In this document: in pieces, positions 17,110 to 25,201 of the stretch | Layout: each line of letters starts with the position of its first letter | How positions within the stretch are numbered: the first letter of the stretch is position 1 | Assembly (NCBI GenBank): GCA_964619955.1 | Contig: CAZUJF010000042.1 | Coordinates: forward strand, 1-46,360 | DNA length: 46,360 nucleotides | Source of the DNA: JACQFK01 sp964619955 | GTDB lineage: Bacteria > Planctomycetota > MHYJ01 > JACPRB01 | Reading direction: 5' to 3' | The notes under the pieces: generated by a model | Database searches by the model: none | Told to the model about the DNA's origin: nothing | What the model saw: only the letters and a program-made list of their open reading frames with translations | Position numbers and translations under genes: made by a program

Positions 17110-18356
17110 GCCCGGCCGCGGAGGATCTTCAACGCCTCCCCGGCCACGTAGAACGATCCCGTCACCAGCACCAGATCCTCCGGGCGCGCCTGCTTGCGCG
17201 CCAGACGGAGCGCCGGAGCCACGCCTCCGATCGTGAGACATCCGCGGCCCTTGAGCCGCCGCGCCAGATCCGACGGCGCCGCCGCCCGGGGGCCCGCCGC
17301 CCGGGTCAGGAAGATCCGGTCCGCCAGCGGCGCCAGAATTCGCAGCATCGTCCCGTAATCCTTGTCCGCCGACGCGCCGAACACGAGCAGCAGGCGCCGG
17401 TGCGGGACCTCCCGCAACGCCTCCTTCAAGGCCCGCGCCGACACCGGGTTGTGCGCGGCGTCCACCAGCACCCGGGGCCGGCCCGGCAGGAGCTCCACCC
17501 GGCCCGGCAGCCGGGCCCTGCGCAGCCCGCGCGCCCGCGCCGCCGCCGTCAACCGCAGTCCCCCCCGTTCCACCAGGGCCAGGGCCGTGGCGGCGTTGGC
17601 GGCCTGATGGGCCCCCCGCACCGCCAGCCTGCAGGTCTCCGCCTGCGCCGTCCTGAAGTGTACCACGCCCCGGGGCCCGCGCAGGATCCGAAACCCGGGG
17701 AAGTCCAGGCCCGGAAAGGCCCCGAGCGCGCGGCGCGCCTCCGGCGGCTGCGGGCTCGAGACGGCGGGCACCCCCGGCTTGAGGATGCCGGCCTTCTCGC
17801 GGGCGATCTTCGTCAGCGTGTTCCCGAGCTTGTCCATGTGGTCGTAGTCGATCGTCGTGATCGCGCAGGCGGCGGGCCGGATCACGTTGGTGGCGTCCAG
17901 GCGGCCGCCGATCCCGACCTCGACCACCGCCCAGTCCACCCGGCGCCGCGCGAAGATCCGGAACGCCGCCGCCGTCATGATCTCGAAGAAGGTCGGCTTC
18001 AGGCGCCGCATCGGCGCCTCGAGGGCCGCCAGCGCGCGCGCGAATTCGGCGCCGCCCACGGGCTCCCCGTCGAGCCGGATGCGCTCGCGCAGGTCCACCA
18101 GGTGCGGCGACGTGTAGAGCCCCGTCCGCTTCCCGGCCGCGCGCAGGAGCGATTCCGCGAAATGCGCGGTCGAGCCCTTTCCCTTGGTGCCCGCGATGTG
18201 AAGCGAGAGGAACGCCCGTTCGGGATTGCCCGCGGAGGCGAGGAGCCGGCGCATGCGGTCGAGGTCGTAGTCCTCCGGCGCATACCGCGAGGCCATGCGC
18301 TCGTAATCGGTCGCGGCGTCGAGGAAGCGGAGGGCGTCGGAAAACGTGCGGATCAT
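17106..18356 (-). CDS. folC: Bifunctional folylpolyglutamate/dihydrofolate synthase FolC
   Basis: A 416-residue Mur-ligase-type enzyme that adds glutamate to folates. The P-loop is 'GTKGKGSTAHF' (56-66), followed by 'GLYTSPHLVDLRERI' and 'EVGIGGRLDATNVI', the folate-family signatures. 'DYDHMDKLGNTLTKIAREKAGI' is typical, and 'VLVDAAHNP' marks the C-terminal domain. Dual activity cannot be told from single activity by sequence. The stop codon overlaps the kinase start (ATGA). The gene is divergent from the DUF6263-like gene. Confidence 0.95.
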   Translation of the reverse strand: MIRTFSDALRFLDAATDYERMASRYAPEDYDLDRMRRLLASAGNPERAFLSLHIAGTKGKGSTAHFAESLLRAAGKRTGLYTSPHLVDLRERIRLDGEPVGGAEFARALAALEAPMRRLKPTFFEIMTAAAFRIFARRRVDWAVVEVGIGGRLDATNVIRPAACAITTIDYDHMDKLGNTLTKIAREKAGILKPGVPAVSSPQPPEARRALGAFPGLDFPGFRILRGPRGVVHFRTAQAETCRLAVRGAHQAANAATALALVERGGLRLTAAARARGLRRARLPGRVELLPGRPRVLVDAAHNPVSARALKEALREVPHRRLLLVFGASADKDYGTMLRILAPLADRIFLTRAAGPRAAAPSDLARRLKGRGCLTIGGVAPALRLARKQARPEDLVLVTGSFYVAGEALKILRGRA

Positions 18357-18431
18357 GCGGCGGGGAAAAGGTTACCTCCGCCCCGGGCCGTCGTCTATAC
18401 TGCATCGCTTCGGACTGAAAACGAGGACCTT

Positions 18432-19337
18432 ATGAAGACGACTCCCGCGATCCTGGCGCTCGCCCTGCTGCTCCCCCTGGCCCCCGCCTGGGCGGCCCCG
18501 CAGGACAAGGTCGAGCTCAAATGGAAGTTCAAGGCCGGGGAGAATCTGACGTTCAAGTCCGCCCAGAAGAACGTGACCTCCTTCGGCGGCCAGTCGATGG
18601 AGCAGGAGCAGGTCCAGACCTATCTCTTCGGCGTCAAGGAAGTGGACGCCGCGGGCGCGGCCTCGATCGACATGAAGATCTCGGCGATCGCGGTGAAAGC
18701 CAGCGGCCTGCAGGAGATGGAGTGGGATTCGGAGAAGGACAAGGACGCCCCCGCCGACCCCCAGGCCGCGATGCTCGCGAAGATGATCGGCCAGTCGTTC
18801 AGCGTGAAGATGGCGCCCAGCGGGAGGGTGCTCGACGTGAAGGGCATGGAGAAGCTGCTGGAGGCGGTCCTGAAGGACATGGGCCCCGAGATGCAGATCG
18901 CCGCGGCGCAGCTCAAGGAGATGTTCTCGAACGACGCGTACAAGGGCATGATGCAGCAGATGGCGCCGCAGCTCCCGGAGAAGCCGGTGGGCAAGGGCGA
19001 CACCTGGACGAGCGACTTCACCCTCAAGTTCCCCATGATGGGCGGCCTGAAGTTCTCCATCAGCTCCACGCTCGAGGACCTCAAGGGCGACGAGGCCCAC
19101 ATCTCCCAGGACATCAAGCTGGAGATGAAGGCGGACGACGCCAAGGACAACCCGCTCGCCGGCCTCATGGAGATCAAGAACGCCAAGGGCAAGGCGAACA
19201 GCGTCTTTTCGGTGGGCCGCGGCCTCTTCCTCACCCAGAAGTCGTCGATGGAGATGACGATCGCCGCCAACGGGCAGGAGATCCCCGTGAAGACGCAGGG
19301 CACCTTCAACCTGGTCGAGGGGAAGAAGAAGTTCTGA
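18432..19337 (+). CDS. Secreted DUF6263-like protein
   Basis: This 301-residue exported protein has a signal peptide ('ILALALLLPLAPAWAAPQ', cleavage probably after AWA). The rest is predicted beta-rich with repeated short phrases such as 'EMEWDSEKDKDAP' and 'LPEKPVGKGDTWTSDF'. The 'PVGKGDTW' segment and overall plan match DUF6263-type proteins common in Planctomycetota; I recall this family without being able to search it. No catalytic motif is evident. GAGGA sits 5 bases before the ATG. The role is unknown, probably in the periplasm or envelope. Confidence 0.72.
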   Translation: MKTTPAILALALLLPLAPAWAAPQDKVELKWKFKAGENLTFKSAQKNVTSFGGQSMEQEQVQTYLFGVKEVDAAGAASIDMKISAIAVKASGLQEMEWDSEKDKDAPADPQAAMLAKMIGQSFSVKMAPSGRVLDVKGMEKLLEAVLKDMGPEMQIAAAQLKEMFSNDAYKGMMQQMAPQLPEKPVGKGDTWTSDFTLKFPMMGGLKFSISSTLEDLKGDEAHISQDIKLEMKADDAKDNPLAGLMEIKNAKGKANSVFSVGRGLFLTQKSSMEMTIAANGQEIPVKTQGTFNLVEGKKKF

Positions 19338-19354
19338 GCCGCCCTTGAACCGGC

Positions 19355-19930
19355 TTACCCCAGTCCCGGGATGCGAAGCTCGGCGAAGGACTTGAACCAC
19401 ACGAAGCCGGTTTTTGCGGCCTGAGCGGCCCCCTCGTCGAAGCGCGAGTCGCCGACCAGCAGCGCCTCCGACGGCAGGACCCCCAGGCGCGCACAGGCGA
19501 GCAGGACCCCGTCCGGCGCCGGCTTGGACAGCGGCACCTGGTCGCAGCCGACCACGGTCCGGAAACAGTCCGCCACCTTCGCGATGCCCAGCGCCTTGTT
19601 CGCCAGGAGCGTGGGGCTGTTCGTGATCACGGCCTTGGGCAGGCGGATCGACTCGAGCCCGGCCCGCGCGCCCTCCATGACCTTCAGGTGCGCGAGGTGG
19701 TCCCCGTAGTATTTCTCGTACTCCAGGCGGATCTGCTCCACCGTGTGGCGGGGGTAGAACTTCTTCACGTCGACCTCCATGCCCTGGCCCCAGGAGCCGC
19801 GGTAGGTCTCGCGGTCGATGCCGGGGTAGCCGTGGCGCTCCGCCACGTCGTTGAGGAGGAAGTACCAGACTTCGTAGGTGTCGACGAGCACGCCGTCGAG
19901 GTCGAAGAGCACCGCCTTGAGTTCGGCCAT
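19355..19930 (-). CDS. HAD-family phosphatase (phosphoglycolate-phosphatase-like)
   Basis: A 191-residue hydrolase. Motif I is 'VLFDLDGVLVDT' (nucleophile D10, D12), motif II 'AVITNSPT', motif III Lys in 'LSKPAPDGVLLA', and motif IV 'LLVGDSRFDEGAA'. A helical cap occupies about residues 17-80. The arrangement matches the Gph/beta-phosphoglucomutase subfamily; the substrate cannot be assigned. The ATG at 19930 is chosen because the nucleophile motif starts immediately after it. It converges on the DUF6263-like gene. Confidence 0.9.
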   Translation of the reverse strand: MAELKAVLFDLDGVLVDTYEVWYFLLNDVAERHGYPGIDRETYRGSWGQGMEVDVKKFYPRHTVEQIRLEYEKYYGDHLAHLKVMEGARAGLESIRLPKAVITNSPTLLANKALGIAKVADCFRTVVGCDQVPLSKPAPDGVLLACARLGVLPSEALLVGDSRFDEGAAQAAKTGFVWFKSFAELRIPGLG

Positions 19931-19982
19931 ACGGCGCGGAAGGATAGCAAAAAGCTCCGCTTCCGAATAGAATGTTCCCCTC

Positions 19983-20435
19983 ATGACGAGACCCTGCGGC
20001 GCGCTCCTGCTCCTCCTGGCGGCCTCGTGCGCCAACACGATGGACGACAACTCCGGGCGCATGGAGTACACCGTCTCGAATCTTTCGGACCTGCACAGCT
20101 GGGACCCGCAGGAGCAGGGTTCGGGGCAGCCCGCCTACGACTCCGTCCTGGGCTGGGGGGACGAGGTGCTGCCGGTCCTGGTGGCCCACATCACGGACCA
20201 GCGCAAGACGCAGATCTTCGAGCCCCAGACCGGGCGCAATCCCACGGTGGGCGACGCCTGTTTCTTCATCCTGCTCCGCCTCAAGAAGCTGGGCTGGAAG
20301 ACTTTCGCGGACGACGGGGTCTTCGTCTCCTCCGCCTTCCCCAACCCCCTCTTCTGCATCCAATGGGACGGCCCCGGGGCCAAGAAGAAGGTCCAGGAGC
20401 GCATGTCCGCCCTCATCGCCGCCGGCTCCCCGTAA
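19983..20435 (+). CDS. Small lipoprotein of unknown function
   Basis: A 150-residue protein with a lipoprotein signal peptide: 'GALLLLLAASC' ends in a lipobox with Cys16. The mature part has no family I recognise. It contains 'GWGDEVLPVLVAHITD' and 'FFILLRLKKLGWKTF', which look like HEAT-like helices. It is divergent from the HAD gene and lies just upstream of typA (48 bases). Confidence 0.7.
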   Translation: MTRPCGALLLLLAASCANTMDDNSGRMEYTVSNLSDLHSWDPQEQGSGQPAYDSVLGWGDEVLPVLVAHITDQRKTQIFEPQTGRNPTVGDACFFILLRLKKLGWKTFADDGVFVSSAFPNPLFCIQWDGPGAKKKVQERMSALIAAGSP

Positions 20436-20482
20436 GCGCCATTGCATCCCGCCCCCCGCGCCGCTATACTCTCCGACCCTAT

Positions 20483-22309
20483 ATGGACCTGAGAAACATC
20501 GCGATCATCGCCCACGTCGACCACGGCAAGACGACGCTGGTCGACTTCCTGCTCCGGCAGTCCGGCGCCTTCCGCTCCAACCAGGAGATGACGGACTGCG
20601 TGATGGACTCCAACGCGCTGGAGAAGGAGCGGGGCATCACGATCCTCGCGAAGAACACGTCCATCCTCTACAAGGGCGTGAAGATCAACATCATCGACAC
20701 GCCGGGCCACCAGGACTTCGGCGGCGAGGTCGAGCGCGTGCTGCGCATGGCGGACGGCTGCCTGCTCCTCGTGGACGCGGCGGACGGCCCGATGCCCCAG
20801 ACGCGCTTCGTGCTGCGCAAGGCGCTCGGCCACGGCCTGCAGCCCATCGTCGTCATCAACAAGCTCGACAAGCACGACGCGCGCCCGAAGGAGGTGCTCG
20901 ACGAGATCGGGTACCTCTTCCTCGAGCTCGACGCGACCAGCGAGCAGCTGAACTTCCCCGTCGTCTACGCGATCGGCCGCGAGGGCCAGTCGAAGCTGAA
21001 GATCGAGGACCCCTGGAGCAACTTCCAGCCGCTCTTCGACACGATCCTCCAGCGCGTCCCGCCCCCCAAGGGCGACCCCACGGCGCCGTTCCGCCTGGCG
21101 GTGGCGAACATCGACTACAACGACTACGTCGGCCGCATGGCCATCGGCCGCGTGAGCGACGGCACCGCGAAGCCGGGCATGAAGGTGTCGATCCTGAAGC
21201 GGGACGGCAGCCGCACGCCCTCCGAGATCATCGAGATCCAGTCGTACGTGAACCTGCGCCGCGAGAAGGTGGCGCTGGCCGAGGCGGGCGAGATCATCGT
21301 CATCACGGGCTGCCCCCAGGTCGACATCGGCGACACGATCGCCGCGGGCGAGAACCCGCAGCCGCTGCCCTTCCCGAAGGTCGAGGAGCCCACGCTCTCC
21401 ATGCACTTCATGGTGAACGACTCCCCGTTCACGGGCAAGGAGGGCACGCTCGTGACGTCGCGCAACATCGGGGACCGGCTCCGCAAGGAGACGCTGTCCG
21501 ACGTCGCGCTGCGGGTGGAGCAGATCGGCCCGGACGAGTGGAAGATCTCCGGCCGCGGCCTGCTGCACCTCGGCATCCTGCTCGAGAACATGCGGCGCGA
21601 GGGCTACGAGGTCCAGGTCTCGAAGCCCGAGATCATCACCAAGCAGATCGACGGCGTGCTCTGCGAGCCCGTCGAACTCGTGACGGTCGACGTTCCCACG
21701 GAATATTCGGGGTCCGTGATCATGCTCTTCGGCGCGCGCCGCGGCATGGTCGAGAAGATGGACCAGCGCCACGACCGGACGCACTTCACGTTCCGCTGCC
21801 CCTCGCGCGGGCTCGTGGGGCTGCAGTCGCGGCTGCTGTCCGCCACGCGCGGCCAGGCCGTCATCCACTCCTCCTTCGAGGCGTACGAGGAGTGGAAGGG
21901 CGACATCCCGGAGCGGCAGGCGGGCGTGCTGATCGCGCAGGAGATCGGAGAGGCCGCGTCGTATTCGCTCGACAACCTCAAGAGCCGCGGCGTGTTCTTC
22001 ACGCATCCCGGGACGAAGGTCTACCAGGGCATGATCGTGGGCGAGCACTGCAAGGAGACGGACCTCGTCTGCAACGTCGCCAAGAAGAAGAAGCTCACCA
22101 ACATGCGCGCCGCGAGCGCCGACTCCACGGTCGTGCTGGCCCAGCCGCGCATCTTCAGCCTCGAGGAGGCCCTCGAGTACATCAACGAGGACGAGCTCGT
22201 CGAGATCACGCCGAAGTCCATCCGGATGCGCAAGAAGATCCTCAACGAGAACCTGCGCAAGCGCTCCTCGAAGCGGGAGCTCACCGAGGCCGAGGCCGAA
22301 GTCGAGTAA
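20483..22309 (+). CDS. typA: Ribosome-associated GTPase TypA/BipA
   Basis: A 608-residue translational GTPase acting in ribosome assembly and stress adaptation. G1 is 'AHVDHGKTT', G2 'ERGITI', G3 'DTPGHQDF' and G4 'NKLDK'. After domain II come the EF-G-like domains and the TypA-specific C-terminus ('MRAASADSTVVLAQPRIFSL' and 'LEYINEDELVEITPKSIR'). ATG 20483 is chosen because the G1 motif follows within ten residues. The length is normal. Confidence 0.97.
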   Translation: MDLRNIAIIAHVDHGKTTLVDFLLRQSGAFRSNQEMTDCVMDSNALEKERGITILAKNTSILYKGVKINIIDTPGHQDFGGEVERVLRMADGCLLLVDAADGPMPQTRFVLRKALGHGLQPIVVINKLDKHDARPKEVLDEIGYLFLELDATSEQLNFPVVYAIGREGQSKLKIEDPWSNFQPLFDTILQRVPPPKGDPTAPFRLAVANIDYNDYVGRMAIGRVSDGTAKPGMKVSILKRDGSRTPSEIIEIQSYVNLRREKVALAEAGEIIVITGCPQVDIGDTIAAGENPQPLPFPKVEEPTLSMHFMVNDSPFTGKEGTLVTSRNIGDRLRKETLSDVALRVEQIGPDEWKISGRGLLHLGILLENMRREGYEVQVSKPEIITKQIDGVLCEPVELVTVDVPTEYSGSVIMLFGARRGMVEKMDQRHDRTHFTFRCPSRGLVGLQSRLLSATRGQAVIHSSFEAYEEWKGDIPERQAGVLIAQEIGEAASYSLDNLKSRGVFFTHPGTKVYQGMIVGEHCKETDLVCNVAKKKKLTNMRAASADSTVVLAQPRIFSLEEALEYINEDELVEITPKSIRMRKKILNENLRKRSSKRELTEAEAEVE

Positions 22310-22321
22310 CCCCGCCTTTTT

Positions 22322-22358
22322 TTGACGTGTCGTTTAAGGTCGCTCTTTTATGCGACCT
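22322..22358 (+). promoter_or_regulatory. Promoter with an operator-like inverted repeat
   Basis: TTGACG (22322-22327) and TTTTAT (22346-22351) are spaced 18 bp, a sigma70-like pair. Overlapping the -10 region is a perfect 7-bp inverted repeat, AGGTCGC (22337-22343) and GCGACCT (22352-22358) around 8 bp. This could be a repressor site or an RNA hairpin near the transcript start. A further palindrome, CCGTACGG, lies at about 22377-22384, before the ribosome binding site of the next gene. Confidence 0.5.
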
Positions 22359-22413
22359 ATCCTGTCTCACTTATCCCGTACGGTAGGGGTGTAGACGAGA
22401 CACGGAGGTCGAC

Positions 22414-22770
22414 ATGTTCGCCGCGGATCGCGCCCCCCGCTACGTGGAAGAGACGGCCGTCATGGCCGCGCGCCTGCAGGAGCAGACCACGCCCGCCCAG
22501 TACGAGGCCCTGGCCGCCCGGGCCTCGCGGCTGGCGGCGGGGCTCTTCTCCCTGGAGACCGGCGTCCCCTTCGAAATCCAGGTGAAGATCGCCCTGCGCG
22601 AGAAATTCGACCCGGCCCGCACCAAGCAGGCCGTGCTCATGGTGGCCACCTGGCGGCTGATCCAGGGCTTCTGTTCGGCGACCAGCACCCGGACCGCCCC
22701 GGCGGCGGCCCGTCACCCCCGGCCGGCGGGTCCGGCCCCGGTCCCGGCCCTGGCGGCGGCGGCGCGGTAG
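22414..22770 (+). CDS. Small soluble protein of unknown function
   Basis: I do not recognise this 118-residue protein. Residues 1-90 look like a compact helical domain ('LQEQTTPAQYEALAARASRL', 'EIQVKIALREKFDPARTKQA'), and the last 28 residues are alanine/proline-rich and probably disordered. No signal peptide or transmembrane segment is visible. A good ribosome binding site (GGAGG) precedes the ATG. The gene has its own promoter-like region with inverted repeats, implying regulated single-gene expression. Confidence 0.6.
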   Translation: MFAADRAPRYVEETAVMAARLQEQTTPAQYEALAARASRLAAGLFSLETGVPFEIQVKIALREKFDPARTKQAVLMVATWRLIQGFCSATSTRTAPAAARHPRPAGPAPVPALAAAAR

Positions 22771-22902
22771 CGGCGGGACGGGGGTTCCAGGCCCCCGCCC
22801 GCGAACCGTCCCGCGGCGCCAGTCGCGGGGCGGCCGCAGCTGCCCGTCAGGGCGCCAGCCAAATGCTTTCACCGGAGGCGTCGATGCGGTACCTTGGGAG
22901 CC

Positions 22903-24099
22903 ATGAGTCACCGCCTGCTCCCGCTGCTGCTCGGGGCCGCCCTCGCGGGCTGCACCTCGGGGACCTTCATGGACGACGTCTCGTTCCTGAAGTCCCACAC
23001 CGAAGTGGTCATCCTCGGCGAGCCGGGCGGCTCCGCGCAGGTGGCGATCTGCCCGCAGCTCCAGGGCCGGGTCATGACGAGCACGGCGACGGGGGGCGGG
23101 GGCGTCGGCTACGGCTGGATCAACCGGGAGCTCATCGCCTCCGGGGAGCGCCGCCTGCACATCAACGCCTACGGCGGCGAGGACCGTTTCTGGATGGGCC
23201 CCGAGGGCGGCCAGTACTCGCTCTTCTTCGCCAAGGGGGCGCCCTTCGATCTGGCGCACTGGCAGACGCCGGCGCCGATCGACAGCGAACCCTTCGAGCT
23301 CGCGCGCCGCCGTCCCGACAGCGCCACGCTCAAGAAGCATATGCGGCTCGTGAACGCCTCGGGCACGACGTTCGAGATCGAGCTCCAGCGCGAGATCCGC
23401 GTCCTCGGCCCCGATGATGCCGGGCGCATCCTGGGGGTCACGACGGGCCTGCACGTCCAGTGGGTGGGCTACGAGTCGCGGAACCGCGTCCTGAACACGG
23501 GCGATCGTGAGTGGACGAAGGAGACGGGCATGCCCTCGGTCTGGATCCTGGGGATGTTCTACCCCTCGGCCGGGACGACGGTGGTGATCCCCTTCCACGA
23601 CGGCCCCGTCGAAAAGCTGGGGCCGGTCGTGAACGACGCTTATTTCGGGAAGGTGCCCGCGGACCGGCTGAAAGTGGGGGACGGCGTCCTCTTCTTCAAG
23701 GGCGACGGCCAGTTCCGCTCCAAGATCGGGATCTCGCCCCGGCGCTCGAAGGGGCTCATGGGAAGCTACGATGCGGAGAACGAGACGCTGACCATCGTCC
23801 AGTTCAGCCAGCCCGCGGGGGCGCTGGACTACGTCAACTCCATGTGGGAGCAGCAGGTGCGGCCCTTCGACGGGGACGCGATCAACAGCTACAACGATGG
23901 AGAGGCGAGTCCGGGAGCGGCCCCGCTCGGGTCCTTCTACGAGCTGGAGTCCTCCTCCCCGGCGCTGAACCTGAAGCCCGGCTTCCCCTACCAGCACGTC
24001 CACCGGACCTTCCACTTCGAAGGGCCGGAATCCGATCTCGACGCGATCGCCCGCCGCACCCTGGGGGTGGGCCTGGACGCCATCCGCAAAGCCTTCTGA
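22903..24099 (+). CDS. Lipoprotein, possibly galactose-mutarotase-like fold (DUF6786-like)
   Basis: A 398-residue exported lipoprotein: 'LLLGAALAGC' gives a lipobox with Cys17. The mature protein is beta-rich and contains 'GRVMTSTATG', 'GGEDRFWMGPEGGQYSLFF' and 'GDREWTKETGMPSVWILGMF'. This pattern is like the DUF6786 family and resembles mutarotase-fold carbohydrate-binding proteins; I am recalling that resemblance, not testing it. ATG 22903 follows GGGAG closely; a TTG at 22894 is an alternative. It converges on the M24-like gene, with a long hairpin between them. Confidence 0.65.
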   Translation: MSHRLLPLLLGAALAGCTSGTFMDDVSFLKSHTEVVILGEPGGSAQVAICPQLQGRVMTSTATGGGGVGYGWINRELIASGERRLHINAYGGEDRFWMGPEGGQYSLFFAKGAPFDLAHWQTPAPIDSEPFELARRRPDSATLKKHMRLVNASGTTFEIELQREIRVLGPDDAGRILGVTTGLHVQWVGYESRNRVLNTGDREWTKETGMPSVWILGMFYPSAGTTVVIPFHDGPVEKLGPVVNDAYFGKVPADRLKVGDGVLFFKGDGQFRSKIGISPRRSKGLMGSYDAENETLTIVQFSQPAGALDYVNSMWEQQVRPFDGDAINSYNDGEASPGAAPLGSFYELESSSPALNLKPGFPYQHVHRTFHFEGPESDLDAIARRTLGVGLDAIRKAF

Positions 24100-24112
24100 T
24101 CAGCTCCAAGCT

Positions 24113-24179
24113 CCAACAAAACAGCCCGTCTGCTTTGTTGCCTCTGAGGGGCAACAAAGCAGACGGGCTGTTTTGTTGG
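24113..24179. terminator. Very long perfect stem-loop between convergent genes
   Basis: A 30-bp arm (starting 24113) is exactly complementary to the arm ending near 24179, with only a few bases in the loop. The outer part is A/T-rich on both flanks (ACAAAAC and GTTTTGT), so it gives a T-rich tail in either direction. It lies between the stop codons of the lipoprotein gene (+) and the M24-like gene (-), and should work as a bidirectional terminator. The stem is unusually long for that role. Confidence 0.85.
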
Positions 24180-24184
24180 GCATG

Positions 24185-25201
24185 CTAGAGACGGCGCAGG
24201 AGGATGTCGGGACGGCCGTGATTGTCCGGCCAGGACTTCATCTCCGTCAGCAGCTCGCCCGACGAGAGGATCGTGTCCTCCGATTTCGTCCCCGTGATCG
24301 ACGGATTCCACCCCACCGCCTGCCGCTCCAGCACCCGGCGGGTCTCCGACGGCGTCGCCTTGAACTCCCGGCCCTCGTAGCCGATCGGGCCGCCCTGGTG
24401 GTGCTTGCGCCACTCCCCCGCAAACCCCGTCTCGCGGTAGACCTGGCGGCCCACCTCGAGGATGTCGCACCAGCGCTGCCCCGGCGCCGTCGCCGCGTGC
24501 AGCGCGTGATCCACCGCGCACACCGCGTCGTGCCTCCGCCGCAGCGCCGGCGGCAGCCGGCGCCCGAAATACACGATCCGCGTCAGCGCCACCATCAGCC
24601 CGTGGCTCCGCGGACAGATCGCCACCATCGCCGCCCGCCCGATCCTCCGGCTCGTCGGGATCGGATGCCGGTACTTCGCGATGCGCCCGTCCGCCGCCAC
24701 CAGCAGCACCGGCACGCTCGCGCCCTCCCGCTGGAAGCGGTACAGAACCCCGGCCGCCACCTCGTGCTCGCTCTGGCCCGGACGGATCCCCTTCATAACG
24801 GACGCCAGCACGCCCGCCGCCAGCCGCCCCAGCGCGCGCATCCGGCGCAATTCCAGGTCCGTCAACGGCGCCCGCAGATCCGTGAACGGGTCCTCCGGGA
24901 AGTCCGTGGCGTAGCGCCCCTCGGGACGCGCGGAGGGATTCCACCAGTCGTGCGGGCGGATCTCCCACTCGCTCCCGAACTCCTCGGCCGCCACGCGCGG
25001 CGCCTCGATGTTCGTCGTCAGCACCACCTTGCGGCGCGGCGTCCAGAGCAGGCTCGCGATGCCCGTCGAACTGCTGCCGTCCACGTGGATGTGCGCGCCG
25101 TCCGTCAGCCAGGCGATGTTCGTGCGCCGGCGCAGCCAGACGCCGTCGACCTTGTGCCGCCGGCAGTACTCCGCCAGCCGCAGCTCCTTCTCCGTCGGCA
25201 C
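24185..25201 (-). CDS. M24-fold (aminopeptidase P-like) protein lacking usual metal ligands
   Basis: A 338-residue protein with the two-domain plan of creatinase/aminopeptidase P enzymes. Residues about 1-120 form a creatinase-like N-domain and about 125-335 a pita-bread domain. Where active enzymes have two metal-binding aspartates (D..., and D in 'SDITRT'), this protein reads 'AICPRSHGLMVALTRIVYFG', with neither. 'KHHQGGPIGYEGREF' keeps histidines. It is probably a pseudo-peptidase or uses a different chemistry (creatinase-like hydrolysis needs no metal). It is transcribed towards the long terminator and lies 1 base downstream of the xylB stop. Confidence 0.75.
   Translation of the reverse strand: MPTEKELRLAEYCRRHKVDGVWLRRRTNIAWLTDGAHIHVDGSSSTGIASLLWTPRRKVVLTTNIEAPRVAAEEFGSEWEIRPHDWWNPSARPEGRYATDFPEDPFTDLRAPLTDLELRRMRALGRLAAGVLASVMKGIRPGQSEHEVAAGVLYRFQREGASVPVLLVAADGRIAKYRHPIPTSRRIGRAAMVAICPRSHGLMVALTRIVYFGRRLPPALRRRHDAVCAVDHALHAATAPGQRWCDILEVGRQVYRETGFAGEWRKHHQGGPIGYEGREFKATPSETRRVLERQAVGWNPSITGTKSEDTILSSGELLTEMKSWPDNHGRPDILLRRL

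Noticed and set aside
15418..18405. A 995-codon reading of the zinc-ribbon kinase starting inside folC
   Set aside because: The upstream ~430 codons are an out-of-frame reading of folC; the ATGA overlap at 17106-17109 gives the natural start.
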